Shown one piece after another: positions 26,910 to 40,553 of a stretch of DNA of 64,000 nt. Position numbers and translations under genes: made by a program. The notes under the pieces were generated by a model that was not told the DNA's origin, searched no databases, and worked only from the letters and a program-made list of their open reading frames with translations. Position 1 is the stretch's first letter. Each line of letters opens with the position of its first letter. Source of the stretch: Sycobia sp. Sy_11 (Eukaryota > Arthropoda > Insecta > Hymenoptera > Epichrysomallidae); contig JACCIC010000139.1 of NCBI GenBank assembly GCA_018907035.1, positions 310,001-374,000 on the forward strand, in the 5' to 3' direction.

Positions 26910-27437
26910 AAATGGGGGCGAATATTTAAATAAGTTACTACTGCACGTCGTTGCGAAATTTAAAAATGAATTATCCCTCGATAATGAACCAGCCGAAGTA
27001 AACATATACAGATATATGGGACAAATTGACTCGTCGGGATTTAGATTAGAAATACAATCATGTACCGTACAATGAATTCGTTGAATTGTCGATTTTATTG
27101 TTTTTTTTTTTTTTAATCTTTCACCGCAGTTTCAAACTTGATTGTTTTTCTCTCTGTCACTCAATGCTCACATTTTGCGGTGAAGAACGAGCTGTCATAT
27201 ACATATACAAGTGAGCAAAAATAACGAGAGAGATCTGCTAACTTATATTTTTAACTTATTCGTATACTAATATAGTAATTATGCTCTGTAACACTTATTT
27301 ATTATAAATGCCTTAAGTTTAATGTTATAATCAATACAATAAACGTCTTTATATAATAATTTATGTAACCTTATGATATAATTGTATGGATTTTTAAATA
27401 AAACCATCACTTGCGTTCTGGAAGAGCACAAACTTTA

Positions 27438-27439
<2 letters not shown>

Positions 27440-27473
<34 letters not shown>

Positions 27474-27482
27474 TGTGTGTGT
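27440..27482. repeat. (GT)n microsatellite
   Basis: About 19 GT units with one late interruption. Confidence 0.95.
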
Positions 27483-28532
27483 CGAATATATAGCATATCA
27501 TTAAATCTAATGTAATTTTCATATTAGACTCGTTCTTATCAATATCGAAGCTGAGAAATAGAAATATACAGAAATTAAAGGATTAAAAAAGAATTTCAAT
27601 GTTACCGTCGACAAACTATGGATTTCTCATTTCGGAATTGATTTTTTTCATAGCAGCCGATAGTTTTAAATGGCGCAATTACGTATATGCAGTTTATTTT
27701 TCAATGTAAACGATGGAAATGATTACCTGCTTTCCCGATATCGAAATTGAAAATTCTCCTCATTTTTCCGGTAAAAGTGCAGATACTCGCATAATTCGTA
27801 AGGGAAGTTTCGAGACGGTATTTCGAATTGTAATATATACGCAACGAAACGAGGAAAATTTCAGAAACCGTAGAAGAAGTAAATATGCAGCGTATCATAG
27901 CGCTGAGAATATCGTATGCATAAGATGAATTACGATGGAAATTCAGAAAATGAATATCCAGAATACTTTTGATGCGAGAATGGAAGCTTTTTAAATTTTA
28001 TGCCAGTGCGGTGTACGGCTGGAAGCATTTTAGCTCCCAAACACACAATTGACGTGGATTCGCGTTTCGCCGAGATATCGAGCTGTTTGTTTAAATTCTA
28101 ATAATAATTTATAGAGATATTAAAGAATCTGTAAATCGAATGGCTGCGAAGAATGCTATGTATTCCTATAGTACGAGAATCTCGTAGATCAAGATGTTGC
28201 AAAAATTTTTCGACTGTTTCACATTGATTTTTTGTTTTAAATGGTGTTGTATAATTTTAGAGGAATTTCTCAACCTTATGTTATAGATTTGCGCCCCAAC
28301 TATCGTCGTTTCGACGTATCTGCTTCACCGGTTATACGTTTGACAAGCCCGTGCGAAAATATCATGAAAATCATTTCCGTCGCGCTGTGCGTCACAAAAA
28401 AAAGAAAAGAAACTCGGACAGTCCGTGATATGTTGTACAGGTGAGGGTATAAAGCAAAAAATTAACTCCATAACGTGCCCTATATAAAACAGCGAAACTT
28501 ATCGCTCGGAGATAGAATTTTTCACTCGCTCC

Positions 28533-28533
<1 letters not shown>

Positions 28534-28598
<65 letters not shown>

Positions 28599-28626
28599 GT
28601 CTCTCTGTCTTTCTGTCTCTGTCTCT
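28534..28626. repeat. (CT)n passing into CTCTGT units
   Basis: About 28 CT units followed by several CTCTCTGT-type units. A (TA)n tract follows at 28942-28992. Confidence 0.95.
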
Positions 28627-28938
28627 GATTTGGCATATACGCCTCAAGGTTCATCGAGCACGCGAGGTCACGGCTTGGGCTTGCTACTGGCACGCATGTG
28701 GAGCAGGCGCATTTCTCAGGAAGCAGCCCGAGCCATCGCCACTCCGGGCTCCCAAAAATCCTTCGTTTTTCTTGCCCCCCCCCCCTCTCCCTATCCCCTT
28801 CACGCCGCTCCCGACCCGCCGCACGCTCATTGTTTCCGCCCCGTTCCCCTTCGCCATTTTGCCAACCCTCATACGTTCTCGTACGATAGATCCTACGTCC
28901 TCGACAGACGCGATGGGAAATGCACGCGGTGTCTATAT

Positions 28939-28995
<57 letters not shown>

Positions 28996-30354
28996 GTGTA
29001 AAAAGTAAAAGAAAGGTCAAAAGCGAAGCCGATAAATTCCATTGATGTTAAGGTCATCGTCATATGAAAGCCGGAACATGCTCGCACCTACACCATCGTA
29101 GATTTTACTGGCAGAGGACGGAAGAAAATGGAAAAGGGAAAAATGTGTTTCCTATGCATCCACGGGCATAATTTAATGTACATGTTAGATAATTCGAGAG
29201 CGAGAGGCCTCGAGTGACGAGGGCCAAATGTATGAACCGAAAGGAGCGACGTTGTTCGTCATCGGGCAAACAACAATGGATCCGCGAGAGTTGCGCGCGC
29301 GCCCTCTCCCTTTGACAGGCGAATCGAAGAAAAAGTATGCAATAGCCGCAACTGCAGCGGGAGTGAGCGTTGGTCGCGGGTGGGGGGGGGGAGGCTGAAC
29401 AAGCGTAAGAAGTTGAACTAAGATCGATGGAACAAGTTTTATGCGCTTCCACCCCCCCTCCCCCGCCAAGAGTAGGAAAACTGCGTTTGTATCGCTTGTA
29501 ATGTTTGCTATTATTGACCAGATACGAATAGTAAGCTATGTGCATTAGCGCAAGCTAAAAATTTTGTTGGCTCGCCCTTCCGTTTTTAAGGACTCTCGCC
29601 TGTCCTCGCAGATTGTCGGGAACTGAAAAAAAGGTGGAAAACAGCTGTATGGTATGTTCGCTATACTGCCTCATCCAAAGCTTTTTCTCTTCCTAGCCCC
29701 TCTTCGATCTCCCTCCTTTTTTATTCGACAATACGAAAAGAATTACTAGACCGTACATATTGATGGAACGAAAGTAACGGAGACCTTCCCCCCCTTCCCC
29801 CGATATTTCGTTATATTTATGCCCCCCGTTTCGATATTTCGGTATGCGGCACAACTCAGCTTCCCTTTATCGTGAAGGTCATATATGTATATACACATGG
29901 CGTACAATGATATCACACATAATACGTGATAAAGTAAATGGAACTTTTTCAGTTTTTTATCATTATTGTGATTGAATTGATACAGATGTTTTTAATAAGC
30001 GTGAATAATGGTTGAAATTTTAAACTGTCAATATATCAAATATACATGTACAATGTGATATTTTTTCTTAATACGAGAACTATATATATATGGAGAGAGA
30101 GAGAGAGTGAGAGAGAGAGAGGGAGAGACAGAGCGAAACAGAGAGAGAGAAAGGAATATTGAATGCGATATGACATTTTAATTAAAATTGTAAAATACAT
30201 TCGGGCATTTAAATTACGCAGTTAAAATATGATAAATAGGCAAACGTTTTCCTTTTAATTCTATTTATATAACACGTATAATTTTGACGAGCTTTAAGTT
30301 TTTTATGCATATTATATTTCAGTCCAATGAATTGTATTCTATATTACCTGAAAA

Positions 30355-30356
<2 letters not shown>

Positions 30357-30418
<62 letters not shown>
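30357..30418. repeat. (AT)n microsatellite
   Basis: About 30 TA units. A (CA)n tract of about 22 units follows at 30590-30633. Confidence 0.95.
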
Positions 30419-30420
<2 letters not shown>

Positions 30421-30588
30421 AAAGTTATAAGATGAATGCTTTAAAAACAATTTTTTACAACTTACAATTTTTCCCAATAATATTCTTTATTACGTTTTCT
30501 TGAAAAAGAAAATAAGGAAAATACAAGCAATCTCATTTTTACGTATGTATATCATATATAAATTAAAAAAGTGTACATACGCACGAGT

Positions 30589-30637
<49 letters not shown>

Positions 30638-30639
30638 AA

Positions 30640-32661
30640 ATTTATGTTTTCTATTACTGTAAGTTCTGCATTATGGCGACATTCTGTGCGTTTCTGGCAC
30701 GCACTCGTGCTACATAATACTTGGTGAAATTTCGTAACTTTTTCAGATGCAGTTATTTTTACATAAAGAAAAATGCGGACGAAAAAAATTTTTTAGAAAT
30801 AAAAGCATATTAGGAAATAGGCAACTACGTAACTTGTTCACTGAAAATTAAGTATTTTCTTTTTCATAAAAGTAGTATTCATTAATCGCTTTTTTTTGTT
30901 GGGATTTGTTTCACTTTAGAAATACAAAAAATTCTTAATTTTATGCCGAAAGTCAATCCTGCGGCTATGATCAAAGATTTCATTAGAATCTCACCTCAAA
31001 ATTAAAAATCCACTTAATATAATTTTATCCGATTCAAAATAAAAAAAAGGATGATTTTTCGTTTATTTTCTTTAATTCTCGCCAATCTAGTTTTTTTCAT
31101 CATAATGTTCTGTAAGTTTTAGTCCTCTGCGTACAATAAATAATACTAAACAGAGAGCAAGAACTAGCAAAAAATTTATAAAATAAAAAATATATCCAAA
31201 TTTTTGAAAAATATTTCAGAACACCAATTTGGGATTTATGATGTGAAATGATAATAGAATTTTCTTTAAACAAAACTCCTCCCTTTACAACTAACTTCAA
31301 ATAATTTTTATTCTATGATATTTTTGGGTATTATTCAACAATTTAGAAATAAGCAATCATAAAGTTCTTTATTAGCAGTCGTTCGTTCGCTCGGGCAGTT
31401 AAGACATCGGTTTGTTTACTATCGCTAAACGCCAGACTTTGCTCTGCAGAGTCGAGGCTGCTCGATGAGATCGGAGATTCCGTTCCCGCGATAATAGCGA
31501 ACTTTTCGAAGGCACTTTACAGACAGTGTCGATCGGATGTTGCGACGGCGGAAGTTGAAATCGTTTTAATAAAACTACCATTAAGCTCCTGTATTTGACA
31601 AAATCAAGAAATAAATAATTTATCCGAAAGTTATTTATGTTTTTCATGACAGGATTACATTGATTCTCTATCTCTAATAATAGAAGAAATATTTTTCTTT
31701 TGCTATTAATTCGTAAATTTAATCGCGCTGAAGTCCTAAGACACTCTGCATTCTGAAAACGTTTTTCAATTTTTTCGAATTGCCCTCAAATCCAAAAATT
31801 TTCACAAGTCCGAAAATAAAAAAATATTCAAATAATTCGAACGACACAGTTTTCTGTTCTATGATACTTTGGAATTGATTCTTATTTAGTAGATTCCTGT
31901 GAAAAATATATTTTTCAATCGACAATCGAAGCAATTGGGACTGATTAAATATTTTATTTTACCACAAAAATAGAGATCAAAAATTGACAATTTTTATTTG
32001 AAATGAAAAAGAGTTGTATTTTGATTTTTTCAAGTTAAATTTCCGAAATAGAATACTCAAAGTGTTTAAGGTTGAAATAAAATAAATATTTAGATTTGAA
32101 TAAATGGCTTCTTGATTATCGCTGGATTTTTGAAGAGATAAGTTTTTGAAGAATTTGATGTTTTGAAAATGAGGAGAGATTAGAATTGAAGACAAATTAT
32201 GCTCTTATATATCAATATCTAGGATGACTGAATGGGGGGGGGGAGGAGCGGTGGATCGTATCGCCTTTATCTAATATTATTATTAAGTCGACGCAGAGGC
32301 TTCTTTTTCTTTTTCGTGTGCATATTTCGCATTATTCAGTGCGCCGCTGCGCGAATCAAATAAATGCATAAAATAAGGGAGCGAATTTGGAATACAAACG
32401 AGTGCTAATTGAACCTTTTTACTCGCCGAGAACTCGCGCAACGATGCAAATTATTATTATCCTTATTCCTCTCGCGTCCGGGAACGGGAGAGAACGGGAA
32501 TGCGCGCGAGCGCGTACACCGGGCGAGTCGAATTTGCAAACTAAATGCACGCAATTTAAATAGATAAATTTCTTTTGCTCGCAAATAAAAAATTTGCCCT
32601 CGACTTCCGTGCGCTTTTCGGAAATACAACGGATGCGATAATAATGTAACAGTCGGAAATG

Positions 32662-32706
<45 letters not shown>

Positions 32707-34860
32707 TCAGTTGCGCGACTATTTTTTTCTTTACATTGAGCTTTAATTAAATTAGGCTAGTTAATTAAAATAACGACTTTTATGAACTTAACTATATCTC
32801 AAGTTCGTAAAGAATTTTACTAATGATATGATCGATATAACTATTCTGGTTTAAAGGAATTTCTATAAATTTGGATAATTATAATAATGAATTTTATTAA
32901 TATAGAAATAACTATCTGTATTAATTAATAAGAAACTAATAAAATAGTGATTCTTTTATGTAAATTATACTGCTAATAGTGTCAGGTGGTAATAAGCTTG
33001 TAGAATTAGATAATAGTTTAGATATTTACAGTATATAGATAGAGAACTATCTCTCTCTCTCTCTCTCTCTTCTGTATTCTGTATGTATATTGATGACTTG
33101 AATCGTAATATCTTTAGTAATGATGCTATAAAATATATATTATATGCTGTCGATTTAGAAATACTTGTACAAGTTAAGGACAAGAATGTATCTTAGGTTA
33201 TGTACAGATTCTTCAGCTTTTTGGGAATAAAATTTGAAATTGTATCTCAAGCTCTAGTCTCTAACTTTATTTTCCAAAACAAGGCAATAAAGTCTATTAA
33301 AAATGTTAATGATATAAACAGTACAACTTCATGTGTTCTTTTGTTCCACTTGATCATCCCTGTTTCTCTTTGATTCATTTGTCGTTGCTTCGTATCTCTG
33401 CTTATGCCTTTCTGGACGATAAACCAAAATAAGTGTAATAAATAGACAATGTTATAGAAATATTCAGCAAAGCTTTACAGTTTACGATTTCAAAAATTCT
33501 TATATAAAAAAGGAGCTACGCGTTCAAACACTGATTTCTACCAACTTAGACTATTTCGTCGAAGAATATTTGAATATGAGCAGGTATTTAGTGTTACATT
33601 CATTTATTGTCTAAAGAAGGGTACGTTGTGTAGGATTAGATATGTCTCCACACGGTACAGGATTGAGTTCGCTTAATCGCTTAGAAAATACTTGATCCCA
33701 ATTCTAACAAAGTGATATATTTAAAAGAAATGAAGATTCGAGGTAGATGGCTTTTCATTGAATCTAATGGTTGTGATCTCGACATTATTTCTTTCTTCTT
33801 CTAAAATTCTGGTTGTTCTACTTTCGAAGTTCCCGAGAACTGTTGTCTAGAACTGATTATGGCCTAATTTATTTATGTGGTCTGTTCTGCAATTTGCAAT
33901 TTCAAAATATCTAAGAGAGTCGCAGGTGAAAATATTGATTATGTCAACTTGATTTAACTTATTAATAAGTGAGTAAAATTTAAGTGTATTTTTCACTTTT
34001 TCTCTGTGTCAATCATTTCAGTAGTTTTAGTTAGTTTCACCAACTAACGCTATAGATGAAGAGTTGCGTTTTTCAAATATTATCTCCAAATTCCCGTCAT
34101 TTATCGATTATTCTGAACGGTTTTTAGCTAAATTTATTTTCTTCTACTTATAATTTTTCACTTGTTACGTTCTTAACTTATGCAAATATAACATATCTTG
34201 CGAGAAACAATCTGAGCTTCTAAAATAATTGAGCAAGAACATTAAATAAGTGCGGATATTGGGAAAGTAGAAATTCTGCCGTATTTTTTTTAATTTTCGA
34301 TCTACTTTTATACTATCTATCTCTCTCGAAGCGAGTGAAACGGACGATGCAATTTCGAATAACGTCGGACCCTTGTTGGCAATAGACATAGTACGAATGT
34401 AGTAAACCGTGCAGATATGTTTTATGAAATCATCCTATTTAAGTTAAAAAAAAAAAATAAACATGTTTTGAAATCAACTCGCAAGTTATTGACTAATATA
34501 TTTTAGAAAGAAATTTAATTCGACCGGGGCAGCAGGTATTAATCATAAAGCTACATACATTCAATTCAACCGTATATATAGTTGGAGAATATCTATATTA
34601 TTTCACGAACACATACTGAATAGGTCGTTTCTGCGTTTTTATACATTTCCATCATAAAAGAATCTAATATGTACAATTGTGCATTGAGTTGAAATTTATC
34701 GGAAACCACAGGATGATTAAGTATTTACTTAGCGTTTCGAAGATTGTTTTTTTATTACGGTCGTTCTCCTGGCGTTATTGAGAAAATTTCTCAGCGCCAG
34801 TAGATCTTCCATATACAGTAATGCCCACGAGGGAGTTTTACACACTCAATACAATATTGC
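30640..34860. other. Intronic stretch, AT-rich, with possible mobile-element decay
   Basis: Two CpG-richer patches (31380-31565 and 32290-32640) carry short open frames on the minus strand without recognisable motifs. The part at 33240-33950 has a texture like decayed coding DNA on the minus strand, but no domain could be named. Confidence 0.4.
32664..32704. repeat. (AT)n microsatellite
   Basis: About 20 TA units beside a CpG-richer patch at 32405-32640. Confidence 0.95.
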
Positions 34861-34867
34861 AATGGAG

Positions 34868-34916
<49 letters not shown>

Positions 34917-34951
34917 TTGTATATATGGATATATATATATATATATATATA
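34868..34951. repeat. Paired (AT)n tracts
   Basis: Two TA tracts separated by about 15 bp. A third long one lies at about 35140-35200. Confidence 0.95.
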
Positions 34952-35152
34952 TCTCTTTCCCTTTCTCTCTCTTTCTATCTCTCCATCGAAAATAAAACTC
35001 GAGATATTTTGTTAGGTTAATTATAACTCGGCAACAGCTGAGGTTCTCTTCTTAAAATAGCTGAGATTCGTATATAGCCGAGGAGAATTGAGTAATTAAA
35101 CAATGTAGCTGTTGCTCGATAATAACACTTTTTTTGTTATATATATATATAT

Positions 35153-35206
<54 letters not shown>

Positions 35207-35864
35207 GTAATTGACCTAAAATGATTTTTGTGACGCCTGTCCTTTAATTCTCGACAAATGTGACAAAACAATAACAGAGCCCCGTTATGAAAAATTTAAT
35301 TTAAATAAACGTTGTTTTATATATGAATATATACTGGCATGTATATAATTTCAGTTTTAAGTTCGATATAATTAAAAAAAGAATAAATATCGTTCAAATA
35401 TATAAAAATGAATTATATCAATTGTCGATTCAGAATAAAGCTTGAATTCTGCCATTTAAGCTATTTATAAAACATCTGAACAGTTATGACGATATACAAT
35501 GCTGTCTATATGTTCAATAAAATGCCTTTGTACATAGATTTGGATAAAAAGACTTAGGACTAATAATTTTCTCACAAAATTATTCTGTCAAATTTCGCGG
35601 ATATTATACACATATATAATATGCAGTATGACTTTTATAATATAGCAATCGAGAACTTATATAGAAGGTATGAAACTGTTACAATGAATATGTTCTCTTT
35701 ACTTTCAATTTTCAAAATTTTGAGAATTACAAGAGACCAAGAGCAGCTCGTAGACACTGGAGAAAATCATTATTTTTAATTTTGTTTTCAGACATATAAG
35801 CGGCGGGACAGTGAATCCTTTAAAAATTTGACTATGCACTCAACATAGAATGAGATTTTGGGAT

Positions 35865-35886
35865 GGGGCGTGGCCAGTATATAAAA
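35865..35886 (+). promoter_or_regulatory. GC-box plus TATA-box core-promoter-like cluster
   Basis: GGGGCGTGGCC (a KLF/Sp1-type box, 35865-35875) stands two bases before TATATAAAA (35878-35886) in otherwise AT-rich DNA. No gene follows that I can recognise, and the spacing is tighter than in a normal promoter. Confidence 0.2.
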
Positions 35887-36749
35887 GTTCATCAATCAGG
35901 CGACAATTTTCACATAACTATATAGTATAGTAAAAATATATGGTTTTCTCTAATTATTTCTATAAAAAATCACTTTATACCATAATTATTGTGAATTAAT
36001 TACAAATTTTTAAGATAAAGGATAAAGATTTCACGTGTTATATATCTTGTGTGTAGAAAAAGAAATCTAATACGGAAACTGTAACACATAAGTATATAAG
36101 CAAAATAAATTTATTAGATTTTTGAAGATGATAAAAATGTCGTCATAATACTTCCAAAAAATTTTTCTATGATTATGTACGATAGAATCTTTGATTTGAA
36201 GGATATAGAAGAATAAAATATTGTCATGACGCGCGTAACATTACAAGTTGAAAATATAAGCATTTATAAAATATGATATTGAAGAATTGTAATTTGGTGC
36301 CACATATCGTTAAATTACAATACAATTTTTTACTATATATACATACATACATGGAGAGCGAGAGAAAGAGTAACGAGTGAGCGAGACAGGAAGAAACCGC
36401 GAATTAAAACAAGAAATCCGAAAGAAACAGCTGCTGGTAAAGGAGTGGGCAAAGAATAGAGCAAAACGTGTAGCAGAGAATAGAGGGCAAACTCTTTTCC
36501 CGGAGGTAAGACGGGAAGGGGATTAAAAGCGTCGGCGCTTCCACTCATTCCCCCTCCCTTTTCCATTCCTTGTATCTCTCGCATAACACACAGTAAATGA
36601 TTTAATCGATCACGAAAATATTATCTCTTTCTCTCTCACTGTTTATAGCACATTCTATCAGTTACATGATGATGGGAAATTATTTCGTTTTTATAAGCCT
36701 CGAGATCCTGAATTACGCGGATATTCCTGAAGTATTAGTCTTATATCCA

Positions 36750-36750
36750 C

Positions 36751-36806
<56 letters not shown>

Positions 36807-36836
36807 GTTGCAAAAGGCTGTGTTTTTGAGAGCAAG

Positions 36837-36888
<52 letters not shown>
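36750..36888. repeat. (AT)n and (GA)n tracts in tandem
   Basis: About 26 TA units, a 40 bp spacer, then about 24 GA units. Confidence 0.95.
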
Positions 36889-36889
<1 letters not shown>

Positions 36890-36890
<1 letters not shown>

Positions 36891-38490
36891 GGGGGGGCGT
36901 GTCTGATTTATGCTACTGTTATGGAGATGATAAAATATTGCATATATTCTCCATTGCAGGATGTCGGTAAATTTATTCAAGTTTACAATATAGTTGCAGA
37001 TATAATGCAAGGCATCGAAGAGAATCGATATAAGAAAAATATAATGAAAATTTAAAAAATTACATGTTCGATTTTTACTCGGACGAAAGTCAACGAAAGT
37101 TCAAATTTTTTTCTTTCTGCAAATTTATGCAGTATCAGAGTTTCAATATACTAGCGCCTTACTTCAAGCTCAATATTAGTGAAGGTAAATAAAACATTCG
37201 CCATAATTTAATTTTCTCATTCTCTTCTGCATTAAATCTTATTAAAGATCACAAAAGTTTTTTGAATGCAATCACAATGCCTTGATGCCTTTTTTAATTA
37301 TTATATATCAAAGTAATTTTCGTACTAGAACCTATAAGTAGAAGTTGCTCCGGTTCGACTGGAATTTAGTTGTAAATGCCCTTTCCACTACACACTAGTA
37401 CAGGGATAAAGAATTTCGCTCTTACGCTCCCTATATCTAATATTTATTCCTCGTTCCCTTTTTCCGTACAAAAGTGTTCAGTTTAAGCATACGAAAATCG
37501 ACGGAGTTCCCGAATGCTCACGGTTCGCATTCAAAACAATCTCTTCTTTGGCATGTAACCTTTATGCGCGCTCCTAACTCGGGTCTGCGTATACCCGGAC
37601 CTATTCTACTTATGCGCGAAAAATTCCAATATATATATACATATATTATATAAATATTGTACCGTCCCGTTCCACATGGATCCTACCAAATCATCGAAGT
37701 TCATGTGCTTTATTCGGATAAGTTCAAAAGCTCACAAAACGAAAACTTTATTTCCATAATACGTTTTATATCAAATCTTTTTTATTATCGTATAAAATAT
37801 TTTCTACTATTGTAGCAAGACAAGGCTTATCTTAAATAAAAAGAAAATATTCGATCAATGCAATAACAGCTTTTTATTCATAAGTTGAATAAAATTTATC
37901 TTAAATCTGGTTCATATTATTTTAAATTAAGAAAATATTTTCGGAATGTAAGAAATGGGTTTTTGCAATAGTATAAGCAAATGTGTATTAGATTATGGAA
38001 ATTTTCTTTTAGTATGTAAATAATAATAAACGAGCTCACTTAATAGAAAAACAATATTTTGCTTTGTTGTTCTAAGTAGAAAATTGCATTCTTTTTATAT
38101 TTTCTTATAAACTATATAGATATATTTTACTGCTGAGCTGACTACATCTATGTTTTATTATTTTTTCTGCTTTTCTTATAATTCTAATATTTTGAATGTC
38201 TGCGTGAGAATATCAACCAATATTACGAGTATCGGAGAAACCTATTTTACTATCTTGCAAGAGCTCCCCAATAAATTAATTTTGGAGCTTATATTTAGCA
38301 CTTTTCTGAATAAAAATATTGTACAATAAGAAAGTTACACGAGTATGTTGAGAAAAGTTTCCTGATATTTCAGAGTTTTACATTACTGCGTAGTGCGTAG
38401 GATTCACTAGAGATTTTTGAAAAATGAATGCGATACGTCAATAGTATTCTTCGTTCTCCAAAAGATTTTAAAATAATAAAATATATAAGT
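36890..38490. other. Intronic stretch without recognisable genes
   Basis: AT-rich. A small hairpin-forming CGGGT...ACCCG lies near 37579-37600. Nothing else is seen before repeat family B. Confidence 0.6.
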
Positions 38491-38493
38491 TCT

Positions 38494-38605
38494 CACCGGT
38501 ATGGTATAGCTTTATTTAGGAAACGAGCGTTTTGCGAACCAAGGCGAAGCCAAGGATTGTCACTGGGTTCGTAAAGAATCCTCTTTTCGTACAAGGTAAG
38601 AACTA
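38494..38605 (+). repeat. Dispersed repeat family B, copy 1
   Basis: The block shares GCTTTATTTAGGAAACGAG, then GGCGAAGCC, then TTTTCGTAC, in that order, with the reverse complement of 57421-57500. Relative to the other copy it has an extra 30 bp or so containing CGAACC...GGTTCG, a small inverted repeat. The shared part is CpG-richer than its surroundings. No coding frame is evident. It is either an undescribed short interspersed element or the end of a larger transposon. Confidence 0.6.
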
Positions 38606-38967
38606 AATTTTTCCTCGTGAAAATCGAACGGCGAAGGTGCGATTTGTAGGTTAGAATGAGGAATAATTATTTTTTATATTATCATTTACAAATGGACTTC
38701 TTCTTTCATAAAAGAAAAAATTAAAGAAAAAAAAATTTAAGAATTGATTTTTTAGAGACTACTTTGTGTGTTTATTATTTTTATTGGTAATAATTTATCT
38801 GTGAATAGACTTCTAATATTTACAATTTAAAAATTTACAAATATATATAAATTAAGAATAATAATTCATTTTATAAACTAATCATATGCTAATCTCCAAA
38901 AATTTCCGTTCGAAACAGGTGTGTGCAACAATATATGGAGCAATATATTTCTTGATATTGAAAGGTA

Positions 38968-38970
<3 letters not shown>

Positions 38971-39057
<87 letters not shown>
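38971..39057. repeat. (AT)n-(GA)n direct junction
   Basis: TA units run directly into GA units without a spacer. A second TA tract lies at 39098-39146 and a long CT tract at 39594-39650. Confidence 0.95.
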
Positions 39058-39060
<3 letters not shown>

Positions 39061-39093
39061 AGAATTGTACCATAAATTTTAGGGAATTCAATG

Positions 39094-39150
<57 letters not shown>

Positions 39151-39591
39151 CAGGTCTAGAGAAATAATAAAATCATTAACTGCTTCAAAAATGTAATAAT
39201 CCTTTTTTATCTAGATTAAAATCGATTGGCACTGTATCTATTGAGTTCAAGAATATTATAAGAAATTCATTTTAATGAAAACGTCTTATTAAAAGTGTAT
39301 ATTAAAATACTAGCATATGGACGCATCATTAATACATATGTATCAACGTTTGTTCTTTTTTTCAAATTATGCAAAGCTTATCTTTCCTTTAGCGGAAAAA
39401 AACAGGTTTGACCTACAAAAAAAACAATTCATTGCAGCTGTTTGATTAACTACGATAAGAGAAATGATATAGAGGGAGAAAAATGCCCCTTTTCCTCTAA
39501 AATAAGATTTCGTAAGGAAAATATATATATTTCACTCAGTTGTAGTTTTACTAAGCCTTTTGCGCAGATATTTTTAAAAATTTAGTATACA

Positions 39592-39657
<66 letters not shown>

Positions 39658-39887
39658 TCACTCTTTCTCTTATTGCAATCCGTCAAAAGTGTCGTATAAT
39701 ACAATATAGAGGGTTCAATAACTGATCATCTGGTGAAAGATGGACAATTTAATTACTATAGTATAGCAGCTAGGGGTAGTTTTCTCTCGGAAACGTTTCA
39801 AAGTAACCGTTAAACCAACTACCCTTCCGCGCCAACTCTGCCTCCCTCTACCACACAACAGTCTTATCTACGCCTTCAACGTGCCGA

Positions 39888-39889
<2 letters not shown>

Positions 39890-39943
<54 letters not shown>
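39890..39943. repeat. (AT)n microsatellite
   Basis: About 25 TA units at the left margin of the CpG-rich island. Confidence 0.95.
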
Positions 39944-39946
<3 letters not shown>

Positions 39947-40244
39947 CATACATCATATAGCGGTTTCGAGAACGAAGACGACCTAGTGTCGATGGGTGGG
40001 GGCGAATAAAGTCCGGGGTGCATCCGGGCGCGCGGAAGCGGGCACACGGATTGAAAGAGGGGGCGGGGGAGAAAGAACACACCAGAACTGGTGGCGCGAC
40101 ACTCGCAGGTGCGTCTGATAGTGTCATCGTCATCGTCGCCGTCGTTGTCCGTCCGGAGCGGTGGTGGTGGTGGTGATGGTGGCAGTGGTGATGATTGTAG
40201 GTTGTTTTGTCTTTATTCGCACTGTGGGGTGACCAAAGAAAGGC

Positions 40245-40368
40245 AGAGAGTAATAGAGAGATAGAGAGATAGAGAGAGAGCGAGAGAAACAGCGAGAGAA
40301 ACAGCGAGAGAAACAGTGAGAGAGCGAGAGAAAGAGAGAGAGAGAGGGAGAGAGAGAGAGAAAGGGCA
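40245..40368. repeat. GA-rich tract with a 12-bp minisatellite
   Basis: Within the GA tract the unit GCGAGAGAAACA is repeated about three times (about 40280-40316), the last copy with one change. A CT tract follows at 40509-40549. Confidence 0.85.
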
Positions 40369-40502
40369 GTTCACGTATTAATCGCCGATGCACGCTTGCA
40401 CGCGCACGGGTTTGCACCCTGAGAAACGTGTGTGTTTCTAACCTAAAAAATAAATTAAATGTTAGCATCTTTCCTAACACGAAACTCATAAAGTTTTTGA
40501 TC

Positions 40503-40553
<51 letters not shown>

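Larger units (their letters stand above)
24500..29700. other. Intronic region with two CpG-rich islands
   Basis: The segments 24950-26300 and 28640-29600 are CpG-rich, with GA tracts, poly-C/G runs and a NotI-type GCGGCCGC near 25070, like promoter DNA. No conserved coding exon was found beside them. They could be internal promoters or enhancers of the calcineurin A gene or of an unseen nested gene. Confidence 0.4.

Noticed and set aside
28475..29020. 172- and 173-codon frames on opposite strands
   Set aside because: They are bounded by (CT)n and (TA)n tracts. The non-repeat middle is open in several frames because it is GC-rich, with no motif or splice support.
31399..31647. Possible calcineurin exon 2 (an LPPSQHP stretch recalls the PFPPSHRL block)
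   Set aside because: Only a few residues agree, the following residues do not match the family, and the frame ends soon after.
37345..37365. tRNA B-box-like GGTTCGACTGG
   Set aside because: No A box, acceptor stem or cloverleaf could be fitted around it.
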